Assembly (NCBI GenBank): GCA_030615365.1
Contig: JAUWZM010000006.1
Coordinates: forward strand, 1-57,957
Direction: 5' to 3'
Length of the DNA stretch: 57,957 bases
Source of the DNA: Candidatus Aerophobota bacterium
Lineage (GTDB): Bacteria > Aerophobota > Aerophobia > Aerophobales > B3-G15
The notes below the pieces were generated by a model that was not told where the DNA came from, searched no databases, and saw only the letters and a list, made by a program, of their open reading frames with translations. Each line of letters opens with the position of its first letter. Position 1 is the stretch's first letter. Made by a program: the position numbers and the translations under genes. Shown in pieces: positions 16,618 to 26,147 of the stretch.

Positions 16618-18327
16618 ATGGATAAAAAGAGGATTCGTATTGGTTTACCTTTTCTTTTTATTTTTCTTGCCTTTGGACTAATTGAATCCCGTCTTTATCA
16701 ACTTCAAATTGTTCAGCATCAAGAATTTTCTGAAAAAGCTAAAAAAGAACAGGTACGAGTTATCAATATTCTTTCGGAAAGAGGAATAATTTACGATAAA
16801 AATCTGCAGCCCTTAGCTATAAACGTCTCTTCTTATTCTCTTTACGCTCATCCAGGTAGAATCTCTCAGCCTCAAATCTTAGCTGATGCCCTCTGTCCCA
16901 TTTTAAAAGCTGATAAATCTTCTATTTTGAAAAAATTAACGAAAGATAGAGTATTTGTATGGCTTGAGCGGAAACTCTCCTTAAGGGAAAAGAGAGAAAT
17001 TGAAAATCTTAATCTCCCAGGAATAGGTTTTGTGGAAGAGAGGAAAAGATTTTACCCCCAAAGAGAGATAGCCAGCCATATCTTAGGTTTTGTAGGAGTC
17101 GACAATCAAGGCTTATCCGGAATAGAGTACTATTACAACGACAAATTGAAAGGAGAGAAAGGTCGTCTTTTATTAAAAGAAGATGCTCTTGGGCATAAGA
17201 TCCCTTTTACTGAAATGGTCTTAAAGGAGATGGCGGTAGGAAAAAACATTGTCCTCACTATAGATTCAACTGTTCAATCCATTGTAGAACAAGAACTTTT
17301 CCTTGCTTTAGAACAAACAAAGGCTGTGTCTGTAGAGGCTCTTTTTATGAATCCTCAAACTGGCGAGATCATTGCTTTAGCCAACAAACCCGATTACGAC
17401 CCCAATAGCTACTCTCACTATTCTTCTTACAGTGTCAGAAATCGGGTAGTTCAATCTTTATACGAGCCTGGTTCTACTTTTAAAGCAGTCACTGCCAGTG
17501 CTCTTTTGAACAAAGGTGTGATGGATATGGAAAGTAAAATTTACTGCAATGAATTTCTTCAGGTTGCTGATCGTACTTTTAGCGATTGGAAAAGATTTGA
17601 AAAGGAAATGAGTTTTGCCCAGGTGATTTATAATTCCTCAAGTATAGGAACAATTAAAGCTGCCTTGAAAATGGGGAAAAAAACACTTTACCAATATATT
17701 ACTCTTTTCGGATTTGGAAAGCGAACTGGTATAGACCTTCCTGGGGAGGCAAGGGGTATATTAAGATCTCCCTCTCAATGGTCATCCACCGATCTGCCAT
17801 GTATTTCAATAGGGCAAGGAATAGCGGTTACCCCTCTTCAAATGGTGGTTGCTCTGTGTGGCGTAGTGAATGGAGGTAAACTCTTAAAGCCCTATATAGT
17901 AAAATCTATTTTAGATTCACAGGGAAAGATAGTCCTGCAGAATCATCCTGTAGTGATAAGGGAAGCGATATCTTCCTTTACTTCTGAAAGAGTACGGAAA
18001 ATTTTAAACGGAGTAGTAAGAGAAGGAACGGGTAAAAAATCTCAAGTCGAAGGATACTCTATAGGAGGCAAGACAGGAACTGCCCAAATTCCTTCCCCGG
18101 GAAAAATGGGATATTTTCCAAACAAGTACATTGCCTCCTTTATGGGTTTTGCCCCCGTAGGTAATCCTGAAATTGCAGGAATTGTCTTAATTAAGGAGCC
18201 TACGGGGGTATACTGGGGGGGTGAGATAGCAGCACCTGTCTTTGGTAAAATCCTGCAAAGAATTCTGCCTTACCTCAATATTTTACCAAAAGAAGAAAAA
18301 TGGGTACAGGCAAGAGAAAAACAGTGA
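16618..18327 (+). CDS. ftsI: Penicillin-binding protein 3 / FtsI (septal transpeptidase)
   Basis: 569 residues: N-terminal TM anchor (about 8-25), PBP dimerisation domain, then a transpeptidase domain with active-site S286-T-F-K289 and K485-T-G487. The second motif, normally S-x-N, reads S340-S-S342 here, an unusual substitution. It cross-links septal peptidoglycan with FtsW. ATG 16618 is chosen over the upstream in-frame TTG because GAGGG lies five bases before it. No PASTA domains are present. Confidence 0.95.
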   Translation: MDKKRIRIGLPFLFIFLAFGLIESRLYQLQIVQHQEFSEKAKKEQVRVINILSERGIIYDKNLQPLAINVSSYSLYAHPGRISQPQILADALCPILKADKSSILKKLTKDRVFVWLERKLSLREKREIENLNLPGIGFVEERKRFYPQREIASHILGFVGVDNQGLSGIEYYYNDKLKGEKGRLLLKEDALGHKIPFTEMVLKEMAVGKNIVLTIDSTVQSIVEQELFLALEQTKAVSVEALFMNPQTGEIIALANKPDYDPNSYSHYSSYSVRNRVVQSLYEPGSTFKAVTASALLNKGVMDMESKIYCNEFLQVADRTFSDWKRFEKEMSFAQVIYNSSSIGTIKAALKMGKKTLYQYITLFGFGKRTGIDLPGEARGILRSPSQWSSTDLPCISIGQGIAVTPLQMVVALCGVVNGGKLLKPYIVKSILDSQGKIVLQNHPVVIREAISSFTSERVRKILNGVVREGTGKKSQVEGYSIGGKTGTAQIPSPGKMGYFPNKYIASFMGFAPVGNPEIAGIVLIKEPTGVYWGGEIAAPVFGKILQRILPYLNILPKEEKWVQAREKQ

Positions 18328-19790
18328 AACTTAAAAAACTTATTGAGAAAATTCATTTCCAAAAAATAATCGGTAGCTCTGATTTAGATATAAAGGGACT
18401 AACCTATGACTCTCGAAAAGCAGAAAAAAACTTTCTCTTTGTAGCTATTTCTGGATTCAAGGTGGATGGTCATAGGTTTATCCGGCACGCTTGGGAGAAA
18501 GGAGCCCGGGTTTTTATAATTGAAAAAAATATAGGTTTTTCCCTGCCTGGTGCAGTTTTAATTAAGGTTTCTTCTTCTCGATTGGCTTTGGCTCAGATAA
18601 GTAATGTATTTTATGGATTCCCCTCACGAAAAATAAATGTTGTTGGAATAACGGGAACCAATGGGAAAACCACCACTGCGTATCTTATCCAATCTATCTT
18701 TAAAAAAGCAGGGTCGAGTATAGGCAGAATATCAACGATTGATTATAATATGGGAGAAACTTCTTATCCGGCTACAGTTACTACTCCTGAATCTAAGGAT
18801 CTTCATGAACTTTTTAAAAAAATGATAGAAAAAGGAATGGAGTGGGTAGTAATGGAAGTTTCTTCCCATTCTTTAGTTCTTCATCGAGTAGAAGGAATTG
18901 ACTTTGACTGGGCGGTTTTTACTAATCTTTCTCCAGAGCATTTAGATTTTCATCGCAGCATGGATAAATACTTAGAATCTAAACTTTCCTTTTTCAAGAA
19001 AATGGGGCAAGGGAAAAAATCTGCCATTAACATTGATGATCCAGTATCTAAAAAAATTCTAAAAAATACCCCTTGCCAGGTATTCACTTATGGAGTAATA
19101 AGAGAAGCTGACTTTGTGGCTGAGTTGTTAAACAACAGCTCCTTTCTGCTGAAATTTAAAGGTAAAAGAATAAGAATAAACTCTTCTTTATTGGGCGTCT
19201 ACAATGTTTACAATGCTTTAGCTGCTGCAGCGGTTGCTGTAAAAGAAGGAATTCCTCTTAATTTAGTGAAGAATGGTCTGGAAGGTATAAAGGGAATTCC
19301 TGGGAGACTTGAGTTAATTTCCAATAGAGCATCTCTTAAGATTTATGTTGATTACGCTCATACCCAGGATGGTTTAAAAAAAGCATTGAGAGCTCTGGGC
19401 CAAATAAGTAAGGAAAAATTAATTGTAGTTTTTGGTTGTGGAGGTGATAGAGACTCTTATAAGCGCCCCTTGATGGGAAAGATAGCCTTTCAAAACGCTG
19501 ATCTTTCTATAATTACCTCTGATAATCCCCGGAGTGAAGATCCAGAGGCTATCATTTCCCAAATTGAGGAAGGATTAAAAACCTCAGGGGCAAAATTAGG
19601 TAAAGATTATCTCCTCGTTCCTGACCGCAGGGAAGCTATTGCTTTTGCTTTGGATAACCTGAGTAAAAATGATACTCTTTTAGTGGCCGGTAAAGGACAT
19701 GAAAGAGTGCAAATATTTAAAGATAGAGTGATAAAATTTAATGATAAAGAGGTAATTCAAGATTTGTTAGGCGAGAAAGGTATGCTATAA
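18324..19790 (+). CDS. murE: UDP-N-acetylmuramoyl-tripeptide synthetase MurE
   Basis: About 488 residues with the Mur-ligase ATP site GITGTNGKTTTAYLI and the motif SDNPRSEDP. DNPR is characteristic of enzymes adding meso-diaminopimelate, so the wall is probably DAP type. GTG 18324 overlaps the ftsI stop (GTGA) and gives the usual N-terminus MKLKKLIEKI; ATG 18300 would add eight atypical residues. It adds the third amino acid of the peptidoglycan stem peptide in the cytoplasm. Confidence 0.96.
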   Translation: MKLKKLIEKIHFQKIIGSSDLDIKGLTYDSRKAEKNFLFVAISGFKVDGHRFIRHAWEKGARVFIIEKNIGFSLPGAVLIKVSSSRLALAQISNVFYGFPSRKINVVGITGTNGKTTTAYLIQSIFKKAGSSIGRISTIDYNMGETSYPATVTTPESKDLHELFKKMIEKGMEWVVMEVSSHSLVLHRVEGIDFDWAVFTNLSPEHLDFHRSMDKYLESKLSFFKKMGQGKKSAINIDDPVSKKILKNTPCQVFTYGVIREADFVAELLNNSSFLLKFKGKRIRINSSLLGVYNVYNALAAAAVAVKEGIPLNLVKNGLEGIKGIPGRLELISNRASLKIYVDYAHTQDGLKKALRALGQISKEKLIVVFGCGGDRDSYKRPLMGKIAFQNADLSIITSDNPRSEDPEAIISQIEEGLKTSGAKLGKDYLLVPDRREAIAFALDNLSKNDTLLVAGKGHERVQIFKDRVIKFNDKEVIQDLLGEKGML

Positions 19791-19809
19791 TGTAGGCAAA
19801 GGAGGAGAG

Positions 19810-21216
19810 ATGGAAGAAAATTTTTCCCTTCAACAGATACTTTTAACTACGCGTGGAAGGATAATCAATCTGAGAGAAGATGCGTGCATTTCAATTTCCC
19901 CTCCACAGATATGCACTGATACTCGTACCCTAAGAAAAGGAGATCTTTTTGTTGCTCTTAAAGGCGATCACTTCGATGGTCATAGTTTCTTACAAGAGGC
20001 TCATGCGAAAGGAGCTCTGGGCGCTATAGTGGGAAAACTTCTTCCTCCTCCTTCGCCTCATTTTTTTTTAATTCAGGTAGAGGATACTCTTAAAGCCCTT
20101 CAGGGATTAGCTAAGTTTCATCGAAAAAAACTATCCTTTCCTTTTGTTGGCATAACAGGAAGCAATGGTAAAACCACAACAAAAGAACTTATCTCTCACA
20201 TCCTCTCTCAAAAATACCAGGTTGGTAAATCTTTTGGTAATTTTAATAATCAAATTGGGGTTCCTCTTTCTTTACTAAAAATATCTCCCTCTCAACAAGT
20301 TGGGGTTTTAGAAATGGGAATGAGCGCTCGGGGAGAAATTGCCACTCTCTCTCGCATAGTTCAACCCAATATTGGATTAATTACCAACATTCATAGCTCC
20401 CATATTGGGTTTTTGGGAACTACGAGAAAAATCGCCCAGGCCAAAGGAGAAATTATCCCTATTTTAAATAGAAATAAGGAAAATTATCTGATATTAAATG
20501 AAGATGATAAATGGACAGAAAATTTTAAGAAGGAGTCTAGGTGCAGAGTAATCACATTTGGCGTGGGTAAAAATTCCAATTTCAAGGCAGAGAATGTCTC
20601 AACTGAGAATGAGAAAATCAATTTCACTCTTAGATTTCCTAACAAAGAGCATCTCCATCTGTGTCTTCCTTTATATAAATTTTTCAGCATTGACAATCTA
20701 TTAGCTGCCTGTTGTGTTTCCTCTCTTCTGGGGATTTCCTCCTCTCAGATTAAAGATGCTCTTTTTAAGTTTAAATCCCTTCCTCTCCACTTTCAGATAA
20801 ATAATTTTGGGCAATACAGATTAATTAATGATAGCTATAATGCTAATCCTGTGTCTACACAAAAAGCACTAAAGCTTTTAAAACAGATAGATGGAAAAAG
20901 AAAAATAGCTGTATTGGGAGATATGTTAGAGTTGGGGAGAAAAGCTCGATTTTTTCACTACCAGATAGGGAAGGCTGCAGCCAAATTAGGTACAAATGCT
21001 ATATTTGCCTATGGAGAGCTTTCTGAGGATATGGTAAGAGGGGCTAAGGAAGGAGGAATGAAAGATGCTTTTCTCTTTACTGACAAAAAATTTTTAGTAG
21101 ATAAGTTACTGGAATATAAGAGAGACGGGGATTGTTTCTTAATCAAGGGCTCTCGAGGGATGAAAATGGAAGAAATTGCCACTCGTTTAAAGGTGGGTTT
21201 ATGCTCCTCAATTTAG
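19810..21216 (+). CDS. murF: UDP-MurNAc-tripeptide:D-Ala-D-Ala ligase MurF
   Basis: 468 residues with GITGSNGKTTTKELI as ATP site, EMGMSARGEI and NDSYNANPVS typical of MurF. It adds the D-Ala-D-Ala dipeptide to complete the stem peptide. AAAGGAGGAG precedes the ATG. The 3' end overlaps mraY by 16 bp. Confidence 0.96.
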   Translation: MEENFSLQQILLTTRGRIINLREDACISISPPQICTDTRTLRKGDLFVALKGDHFDGHSFLQEAHAKGALGAIVGKLLPPPSPHFFLIQVEDTLKALQGLAKFHRKKLSFPFVGITGSNGKTTTKELISHILSQKYQVGKSFGNFNNQIGVPLSLLKISPSQQVGVLEMGMSARGEIATLSRIVQPNIGLITNIHSSHIGFLGTTRKIAQAKGEIIPILNRNKENYLILNEDDKWTENFKKESRCRVITFGVGKNSNFKAENVSTENEKINFTLRFPNKEHLHLCLPLYKFFSIDNLLAACCVSSLLGISSSQIKDALFKFKSLPLHFQINNFGQYRLINDSYNANPVSTQKALKLLKQIDGKRKIAVLGDMLELGRKARFFHYQIGKAAAKLGTNAIFAYGELSEDMVRGAKEGGMKDAFLFTDKKFLVDKLLEYKRDGDCFLIKGSRGMKMEEIATRLKVGLCSSI

Positions 21217-22226
21217 CTTTTCCTTTAGCTGTGAGAGTAGGAGGAGCTTTTGTTCTTTCTTTTTTTCTGGTTATTTTAATGAGTAAAGTAGCAATAAAAT
21301 GGCTCAAGAACAAGGGAATGGTTGATCACTTTCGTTCAGATGGACCGTCCAGCCATTTATCTAAAAAGGGAATTCCTACAGGGGGAGGGATTTTTATTCT
21401 TATTGCTCTGGGATTAAGTTTTTTAATTTTTGGAAAATTTTCTAATGAGAAAATAAGATTAGCTATTCTGGTAACTTTTTATCTGGGACTCGTAGGATTT
21501 TGGGATGATTGGAAAAAGAGCGTATCTCAGAGTTCCCGTGGATTAAAAGTAAAATTTAAACTTCTTCTGCAGACAATTTTAGCTCTTTTAGTGGGTATGT
21601 ATCTTTATCTTAACTTTGATTCCAGGCTGCAGGTTCCTTTTCTCCGAACTTACTTAGAAATAAACTGGCTATATATTCCTTTCATCATGGCAGTCATTGT
21701 GGGAAGTTGCAATGCCGTTAATCTCACCGATGGTCTGGATGGATTAGCCCTGGGATGTATTATTCCGGCAGGAGGTGTGTATGCTATTCTTTCTTTTTTT
21801 ACAGGAAGCTTCTACCTTTCCAGAGTAGTAGAAATATCCTATATTTCTGGAGCAGGGGAATTGGGAATTTTCTGGGCATCTTTGCTGGGAGCAAGTTTTG
21901 GCCTTTTGTGGTACAATTCCTATCCAGCTCGGCTATTCATAGGAGATACAGGGGCTTTAGCTCTGGGAGGAGCTCTTGGAATCACATCTATTTTACTTAA
22001 ACAGGAGATTCTTCTTTTGATAATAGGAGGGGTATTCGTAGTAGAGGTCCTCTCGATTTTCCTTCAAATTGCCTCTTTCCAACTTACAGGAAAGAGAATA
22101 TTCAAGATGAGCCCTCTTCACCATCACTTTGAACTAAACGGAATGGCGGAACCCAAAATTGTGATTAGATTCTGGATAGTAGCTGGTGTATTAGCTTTAT
22201 TGGGAATGGGATCGTTATTATTTTAA
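21201..22226 (+). CDS. mraY: Phospho-MurNAc-pentapeptide translocase MraY
   Basis: 341 residues, about ten TM segments, with family motifs GFWDDWKK, NAVNLTDGLDGLA and the HHHFELNG loop near the C-terminus. It transfers phospho-MurNAc-pentapeptide to undecaprenyl phosphate, making lipid I. The frame is open further upstream, but ATG 21201 after AGGTGG gives the normal N-terminus. It overlaps the murF end. Confidence 0.96.
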   Translation: MLLNLAFPLAVRVGGAFVLSFFLVILMSKVAIKWLKNKGMVDHFRSDGPSSHLSKKGIPTGGGIFILIALGLSFLIFGKFSNEKIRLAILVTFYLGLVGFWDDWKKSVSQSSRGLKVKFKLLLQTILALLVGMYLYLNFDSRLQVPFLRTYLEINWLYIPFIMAVIVGSCNAVNLTDGLDGLALGCIIPAGGVYAILSFFTGSFYLSRVVEISYISGAGELGIFWASLLGASFGLLWYNSYPARLFIGDTGALALGGALGITSILLKQEILLLIIGGVFVVEVLSIFLQIASFQLTGKRIFKMSPLHHHFELNGMAEPKIVIRFWIVAGVLALLGMGSLLF

Positions 22227-22237
22227 AGGTGAGCTTT

Positions 22238-23599
22238 ATGAATATTAAATCTGCCCTGGTAATAGGAATGGGTAAAAGCGGAAAAAAGGCAGCTCTTCTT
22301 TTGCAGGAAAGAGGAGCTATGGTAGTGGTGGGAGAGATAAAGAATAATTACAAAATGAAAGAAGAGGCAGAAAAACTTAGAAAAAAAGGCATCCAGGTAG
22401 CCTTAGGATCTCATTCCTTAAATTTACTTAAAGACAAAGAGATAGTGGTTGTCTCCCCTGGAGTTCCCCTCACGATTCCCTTGATCCAAAAAGCTCGGCA
22501 AAAAAGCATTCCTGTGATAGGAGAATTAGAGCTTGCCTACCGTTATCTAAAAAATCAAACTATAATTGCTATTACTGGAACCAACGGTAAGAGCACTACT
22601 GTTATGCTCACCACAGAAATTCTTTCCCGGGCAGGACTTGAGGTTAAGATGGCTGGTAATATTGGCATTCCCTTATCACAGGTAGCAAGAAAACCGTCTC
22701 CAGTTATCGTAGTAGAGGTGAGCAGCTTTCAATTGGAGTCGGTTACACAATTTTCCCCGCACATTTTTTCACTTCTGAACATCACTCCTGATCATCTGGA
22801 TCGTCATGATAGCTTTAACAGGTATATAGAGATTAAATCTCATCTTTTAACAAAATTAAAAGTAAATGATTTTGCTATTCTCAACAGAGATGATGAGATC
22901 GTCTATCCTTTCGCAAAAAAGACAAAAGCCAAAGTGATATTTTTTAGCGAAAAAGAAAAACTAAGAAAAGGGGTATTTTTAGAAGGGAATAAAATAGTTG
23001 CCTGTTTAGGAGATGGGTTTGTCATTCCCACTAACAATCTTTCCTTAACTCATTTTCATAGCTGGGAAAACGTTCTTTGCAGTGTTGCTATTTCTGCCCT
23101 GTGCAAGGTGAAAGGGGAAGTAATAAGAGAGGCTCTACTCAACTTTAAAGGTCTTGCCCATAGGCAGGAACTGGCAGGGGAGATTGAAGGAGTGAATTTC
23201 ATAGATGATTCCAAAGCTACTAACGTGGGAGCAGTTTTTAAATGTCTAAATTCACTTGAAAAACCTATTATTTTAATAATAGGAGGGAGGGATAAGGGAG
23301 GAGATTTCTCTCAATTAAAACCAAAGATAAAAGAGAAGGTGAAGCTGGTTATATTAGTTGGGGAAGCGAAAAAAAAAATTAAAGAGCAGCTCTCAGGCGT
23401 TAAAAACTTGATGGAGGTCAATGACATAAAAGAGGCAGTGAGAATGAGTTTTAAAATGGCAAAAAAAGCTGATAGTGTAGTTTTGTCTCCTGGTTGTTCG
23501 AGTTTCGATACATTCAAAAACTATAAAGAGAGAGGTAATGTGTTTAAAAAAGAGGTGAAAAAGCTTGAAAAGGAAGTTAGAAAAGAAGTTATCCTTTGA
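22238..23599 (+). CDS. murD: UDP-MurNAc-L-alanine:D-glutamate ligase MurD
   Basis: About 453 residues: N-terminal Rossmann-like nucleotide domain (ALVIGMGKSGKKAA), ATP site ITGTNGKSTTVML, and a C-terminal domain with LSPGCSSFDTFKNYKERG. It adds D-glutamate to UDP-MurNAc-L-Ala. ATG 22238 is chosen for its AAAGGTGAG ribosome site. It overlaps ftsW by 35 bp. Confidence 0.96.
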   Translation: MNIKSALVIGMGKSGKKAALLLQERGAMVVVGEIKNNYKMKEEAEKLRKKGIQVALGSHSLNLLKDKEIVVVSPGVPLTIPLIQKARQKSIPVIGELELAYRYLKNQTIIAITGTNGKSTTVMLTTEILSRAGLEVKMAGNIGIPLSQVARKPSPVIVVEVSSFQLESVTQFSPHIFSLLNITPDHLDRHDSFNRYIEIKSHLLTKLKVNDFAILNRDDEIVYPFAKKTKAKVIFFSEKEKLRKGVFLEGNKIVACLGDGFVIPTNNLSLTHFHSWENVLCSVAISALCKVKGEVIREALLNFKGLAHRQELAGEIEGVNFIDDSKATNVGAVFKCLNSLEKPIILIIGGRDKGGDFSQLKPKIKEKVKLVILVGEAKKKIKEQLSGVKNLMEVNDIKEAVRMSFKMAKKADSVVLSPGCSSFDTFKNYKERGNVFKKEVKKLEKEVRKEVIL

Positions 23600-24707
23600 T
23601 TATTTCCTCCTCCTGATCACCGGATTGCTTGTAACAATAGGGTTAATGGCTATTTTTAGTGCCAGTGCTCCTTACAGCTATATTGGAAGGGAAAGCTCTT
23701 ATGTGTACTTAAAAAATCAATTAAAGTGGGTAATAGTAGGAATTCTTTTCTTATTTTTGGTCTCTAAATTTAACTACCGCTGGTATCAAAAATTAGATAG
23801 AATAATCATATTTTTAGTCTTGCTTTCTCTTTGTGCAGTATATTTTCCTGGAATAAGCCGCCAGATAAGGGGAACTTACCGATGGATCACCCTGGGATCC
23901 TTTCGTTTTCAGCCCAGCGAGCTTGCTAAAATAGGTTTAATTATTTATCTTTCTTCTTCCCTCATTCGAAAGAAAGATAAATTAAACAGTTTTGTCAATG
24001 GATTTTTGCCTTTTTTTATCATTATCTCCCTTATCTTCTTACTGGTAGCTATGGAGCCAGATCTTAGTTCAGCTATAATTATAGCGACAGTTGGATTCGC
24101 AGTCTTATATGCGGGAAGGGCTAAGATTTCTCATATACTGTATGTAGCATTCTTAGCGATTGTTCCCCTTTACTTTTTTATTTTTGAAGTTGGTTACCGC
24201 AAGGGTAGGATCCTTGCCTTCCTTGATCCGGAAAGTGACCCTCAAGGAATAGGTTTTCAGCTTATTCATTCAAAGATCTCCTTAGGTGCAGGGGGTCTAT
24301 GGGGTTTGGGAGCAGGCAGGGGCAGAGAAAAACTTTTTTACCTTCCCACTCCCCATACTGATTCCATATTTGCTGTGATTGGTGAAGAATTTGGTTTTAT
24401 AGGAACAAGTTTGATTATAGCTTTGTTTCTTCTGATAGCCATGCGGGGAATAAAGATAGCCAGGGAAGCTCCCGACGACCTGGGCAAATTATTAGCTTTA
24501 GGACTTACCTTTTTGCTATGTCTTCAGGCAGTGATAAATATGGGAGTAGCTACAGCGATTCTTCCTACCACTGGCACCACTCTTCCCTTTATCAGTTATG
24601 GAGGGTCTTCTTTAATTATCTGCCTTGCAGCCGTGGGAATCCTGCTTAATATATCAAGGAAAAGAGAAAATGTTAGAAGTGGAAGTAAAGGTAAGGGTAA
24701 ATCCTGA
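23565..24707 (+). CDS. ftsW: SEDS peptidoglycan polymerase FtsW
   Basis: 380 residues with about ten TM segments. PEL-type motif FQPSELAKIG, KISLGAGGLWGLGAGRGREKL and PHTDSIFAVIGEEFGFIG mark the FtsW/RodA family. Position beside murD and ftsI supports FtsW. The start is probably the TTG at 23565, inside the murD end, with AGGTG ahead of it, since no later ATG would retain the first TM helix. It polymerises septal glycan strands with FtsI. It is followed by a CYTH gene instead of the expected murG. Confidence 0.93.
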   Translation: MKRKLEKKLSFDYFLLLITGLLVTIGLMAIFSASAPYSYIGRESSYVYLKNQLKWVIVGILFLFLVSKFNYRWYQKLDRIIIFLVLLSLCAVYFPGISRQIRGTYRWITLGSFRFQPSELAKIGLIIYLSSSLIRKKDKLNSFVNGFLPFFIIISLIFLLVAMEPDLSSAIIIATVGFAVLYAGRAKISHILYVAFLAIVPLYFFIFEVGYRKGRILAFLDPESDPQGIGFQLIHSKISLGAGGLWGLGAGRGREKLFYLPTPHTDSIFAVIGEEFGFIGTSLIIALFLLIAMRGIKIAREAPDDLGKLLALGLTFLLCLQAVINMGVATAILPTTGTTLPFISYGGSSLIICLAAVGILLNISRKRENVRSGSKGKGKS

Positions 24708-25167
24708 GCAGATAGAAGAAAGACTTGAGGAGCTTAGGGCTACCTTTATCAAGGATGTGCCACAGGAGGATACCTATTTTACGCATCCTTGCTGGAATTT
24801 TAAAGATAGAGATGAGGCTTTAAGGGTAAGGGAGGAGGAAAATATCTTTTTTCTCACCTTTAAAGGATCCAGATTGACTAAGAAAATCAAAGTCAGAAAA
24901 GAGACGCAGTCACAAGTAGAACCCGAAATATTTGAGCTATTAAAAGAGCTGGGATTTTCTGAGCTAAGAAAGGTAAGAAAGAAAAGAAGATTCTATCATT
25001 GGAAAAATCTAAAAGTTTGTCTGGATAAGGTAGAGAAATTGGGGGATTTTTTGGAAATAGAAGGAAAAAGCTGGGAAGACAAGCCTCTTATAAGAGAACT
25101 AATAAAAAAATTACGCATCAAAGAGGAATCCCTTATCACTGTTTCCTATTTAGAACTACTTATTTGA
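24670..25167 (+). CDS. CYTH-domain protein (class IV adenylate cyclase CyaB / triphosphatase-like)
   Basis: 165 residues beginning MLEVEVKVRV, the ExExK signature of CYTH enzymes that bind triphosphates with Mg2+ in a beta tunnel. Later VCLDKVEKLGDFLEIEG is another family hallmark. Members are CyaB-type cyclases or (thiamine/tripoly)phosphatases, and sequence alone does not decide. It overlaps the ftsW end by 38 bp, so it belongs to the dcw transcript. Its 3' end contains the left copy of the 12-bp repeat that may be an att site. Confidence 0.85.
   Translation: MLEVEVKVRVNPEQIEERLEELRATFIKDVPQEDTYFTHPCWNFKDRDEALRVREEENIFFLTFKGSRLTKKIKVRKETQSQVEPEIFELLKELGFSELRKVRKKRRFYHWKNLKVCLDKVEKLGDFLEIEGKSWEDKPLIRELIKKLRIKEESLITVSYLELLI
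25153..25164. repeat. Candidate attL: gaactacttatt
   Basis: An exact 12-bp direct match to 35205-35216. It lies in the last codons of the CYTH gene. Between the two copies are about 10 kb of accessory genes with an integrase at the far end. Confidence 0.5.
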
Positions 25168-25406
25168 TTAAATAAGTTCTGGAAGTCTCTCTATATTAGC
25201 CTATCTTCTTTGATAATCCTTATTTTGAGCTTTTCTTTGACATTTTCAATTTGTATCTATTTAGGTCTATTTAGGTAATTTTTGGTAGGAAATGGTCTTT
25301 AAATGGTCATAGGATTAACCGAACATTTTGTTTGATTATTTTATGTTGAATCCACTTAATATAAACCTTCCTCTTACTTGCTTTCCATATCTCTTATACT
25401 TACTAC

Positions 25407-25679
25407 TCACCTCACCTTTTCTCTCAAACCCTTCCCTACTTTAAACTTAGGTACCTTCTTAGCTGAAATCTGTATCTTTTCTCCTGTCTGAGGATTCACT
25501 CCTCTTCTTGCTTTTCTCTCCATAACCTGAAAAGTGCCAAAACCTACCAGAGTTACTTTTTCGCCGTTAGAGAGAGCATCTGCAATACTCTCAGTTATAG
25601 CATTCACTACATTCCCGGCATCTTTCTTAGTTATCCCTGTCTCATCACTCACTACCTTTACCAACTCTGCCTTGTTCAT
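25407..25679 (-). CDS. hup: DNA-binding protein HU
   Basis: 90 residues, the standard HU length, with the GFGTFQVMERKARRGVNPQTG arm typical of HU/IHF proteins. It bends and compacts DNA and can assist site-specific recombination. AAAGGAG stands before the ATG. The 239-bp stretch downstream shows nothing beyond a short sequence (25312-25335) that recurs near 49735. Confidence 0.95.
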   Translation of the reverse strand: MNKAELVKVVSDETGITKKDAGNVVNAITESIADALSNGEKVTLVGFGTFQVMERKARRGVNPQTGEKIQISAKKVPKFKVGKGLREKVR

Positions 25680-25800
25680 CTTTTTCTCCTTTGTATTGTT
25701 TGTTTAACTCCTCGTTCCATAGCTTTATAATTAGGGCGTTGCACTTTTCTTTTGTTTGTGACAAGTTTTATTTCCCTTTTATGTCTAAAAGCAGGAAAAT

Positions 25801-26103
25801 CTAATCACTATCCCACTTTAGTATTTCATCTAAATAACCATCACCAATAACCTCGAGCTCATTAAAAGGATCCGTTATTGTCAAAAGGGATAATTTTCCT
25901 GTGTGTTTCTCTAATACCCATACTCTCCCAGACTCCCCTGCCGAAGCAATACTATATTCTCCCTTCTTGGCTTCGCTATATTCGTCTGCACCAACGGGTT
26001 TAGTTATAATATACGGCTTCACTAACAACCCCGCCAATAATACAGCAATTAAAGTTAAAATAACCTTAGTATACCAATCAATCTGGACTGTTACTTTTTG
26101 CAT
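25801..26103 (-). CDS. Small hypothetical protein with one N-terminal TM helix
   Basis: 100 residues: basic start, a TM segment at about 12-33 (VILTLIAVLLAGLLVKPYII), then a short extracytoplasmic domain with GRVWVLEKHTGKLSLLTI. The start is supported by AGGGGTAGACA before ATG. I do not recognise the family; a small membrane-anchored accessory protein is the most that can be said. Confidence 0.6.
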   Translation of the reverse strand: MQKVTVQIDWYTKVILTLIAVLLAGLLVKPYIITKPVGADEYSEAKKGEYSIASAGESGRVWVLEKHTGKLSLLTITDPFNELEVIGDGYLDEILKWDSD

Positions 26104-26147
26104 TGTCTACCCCTTTTTTGTTTTTTTCAGTTCGCAACTGTTCCTTT

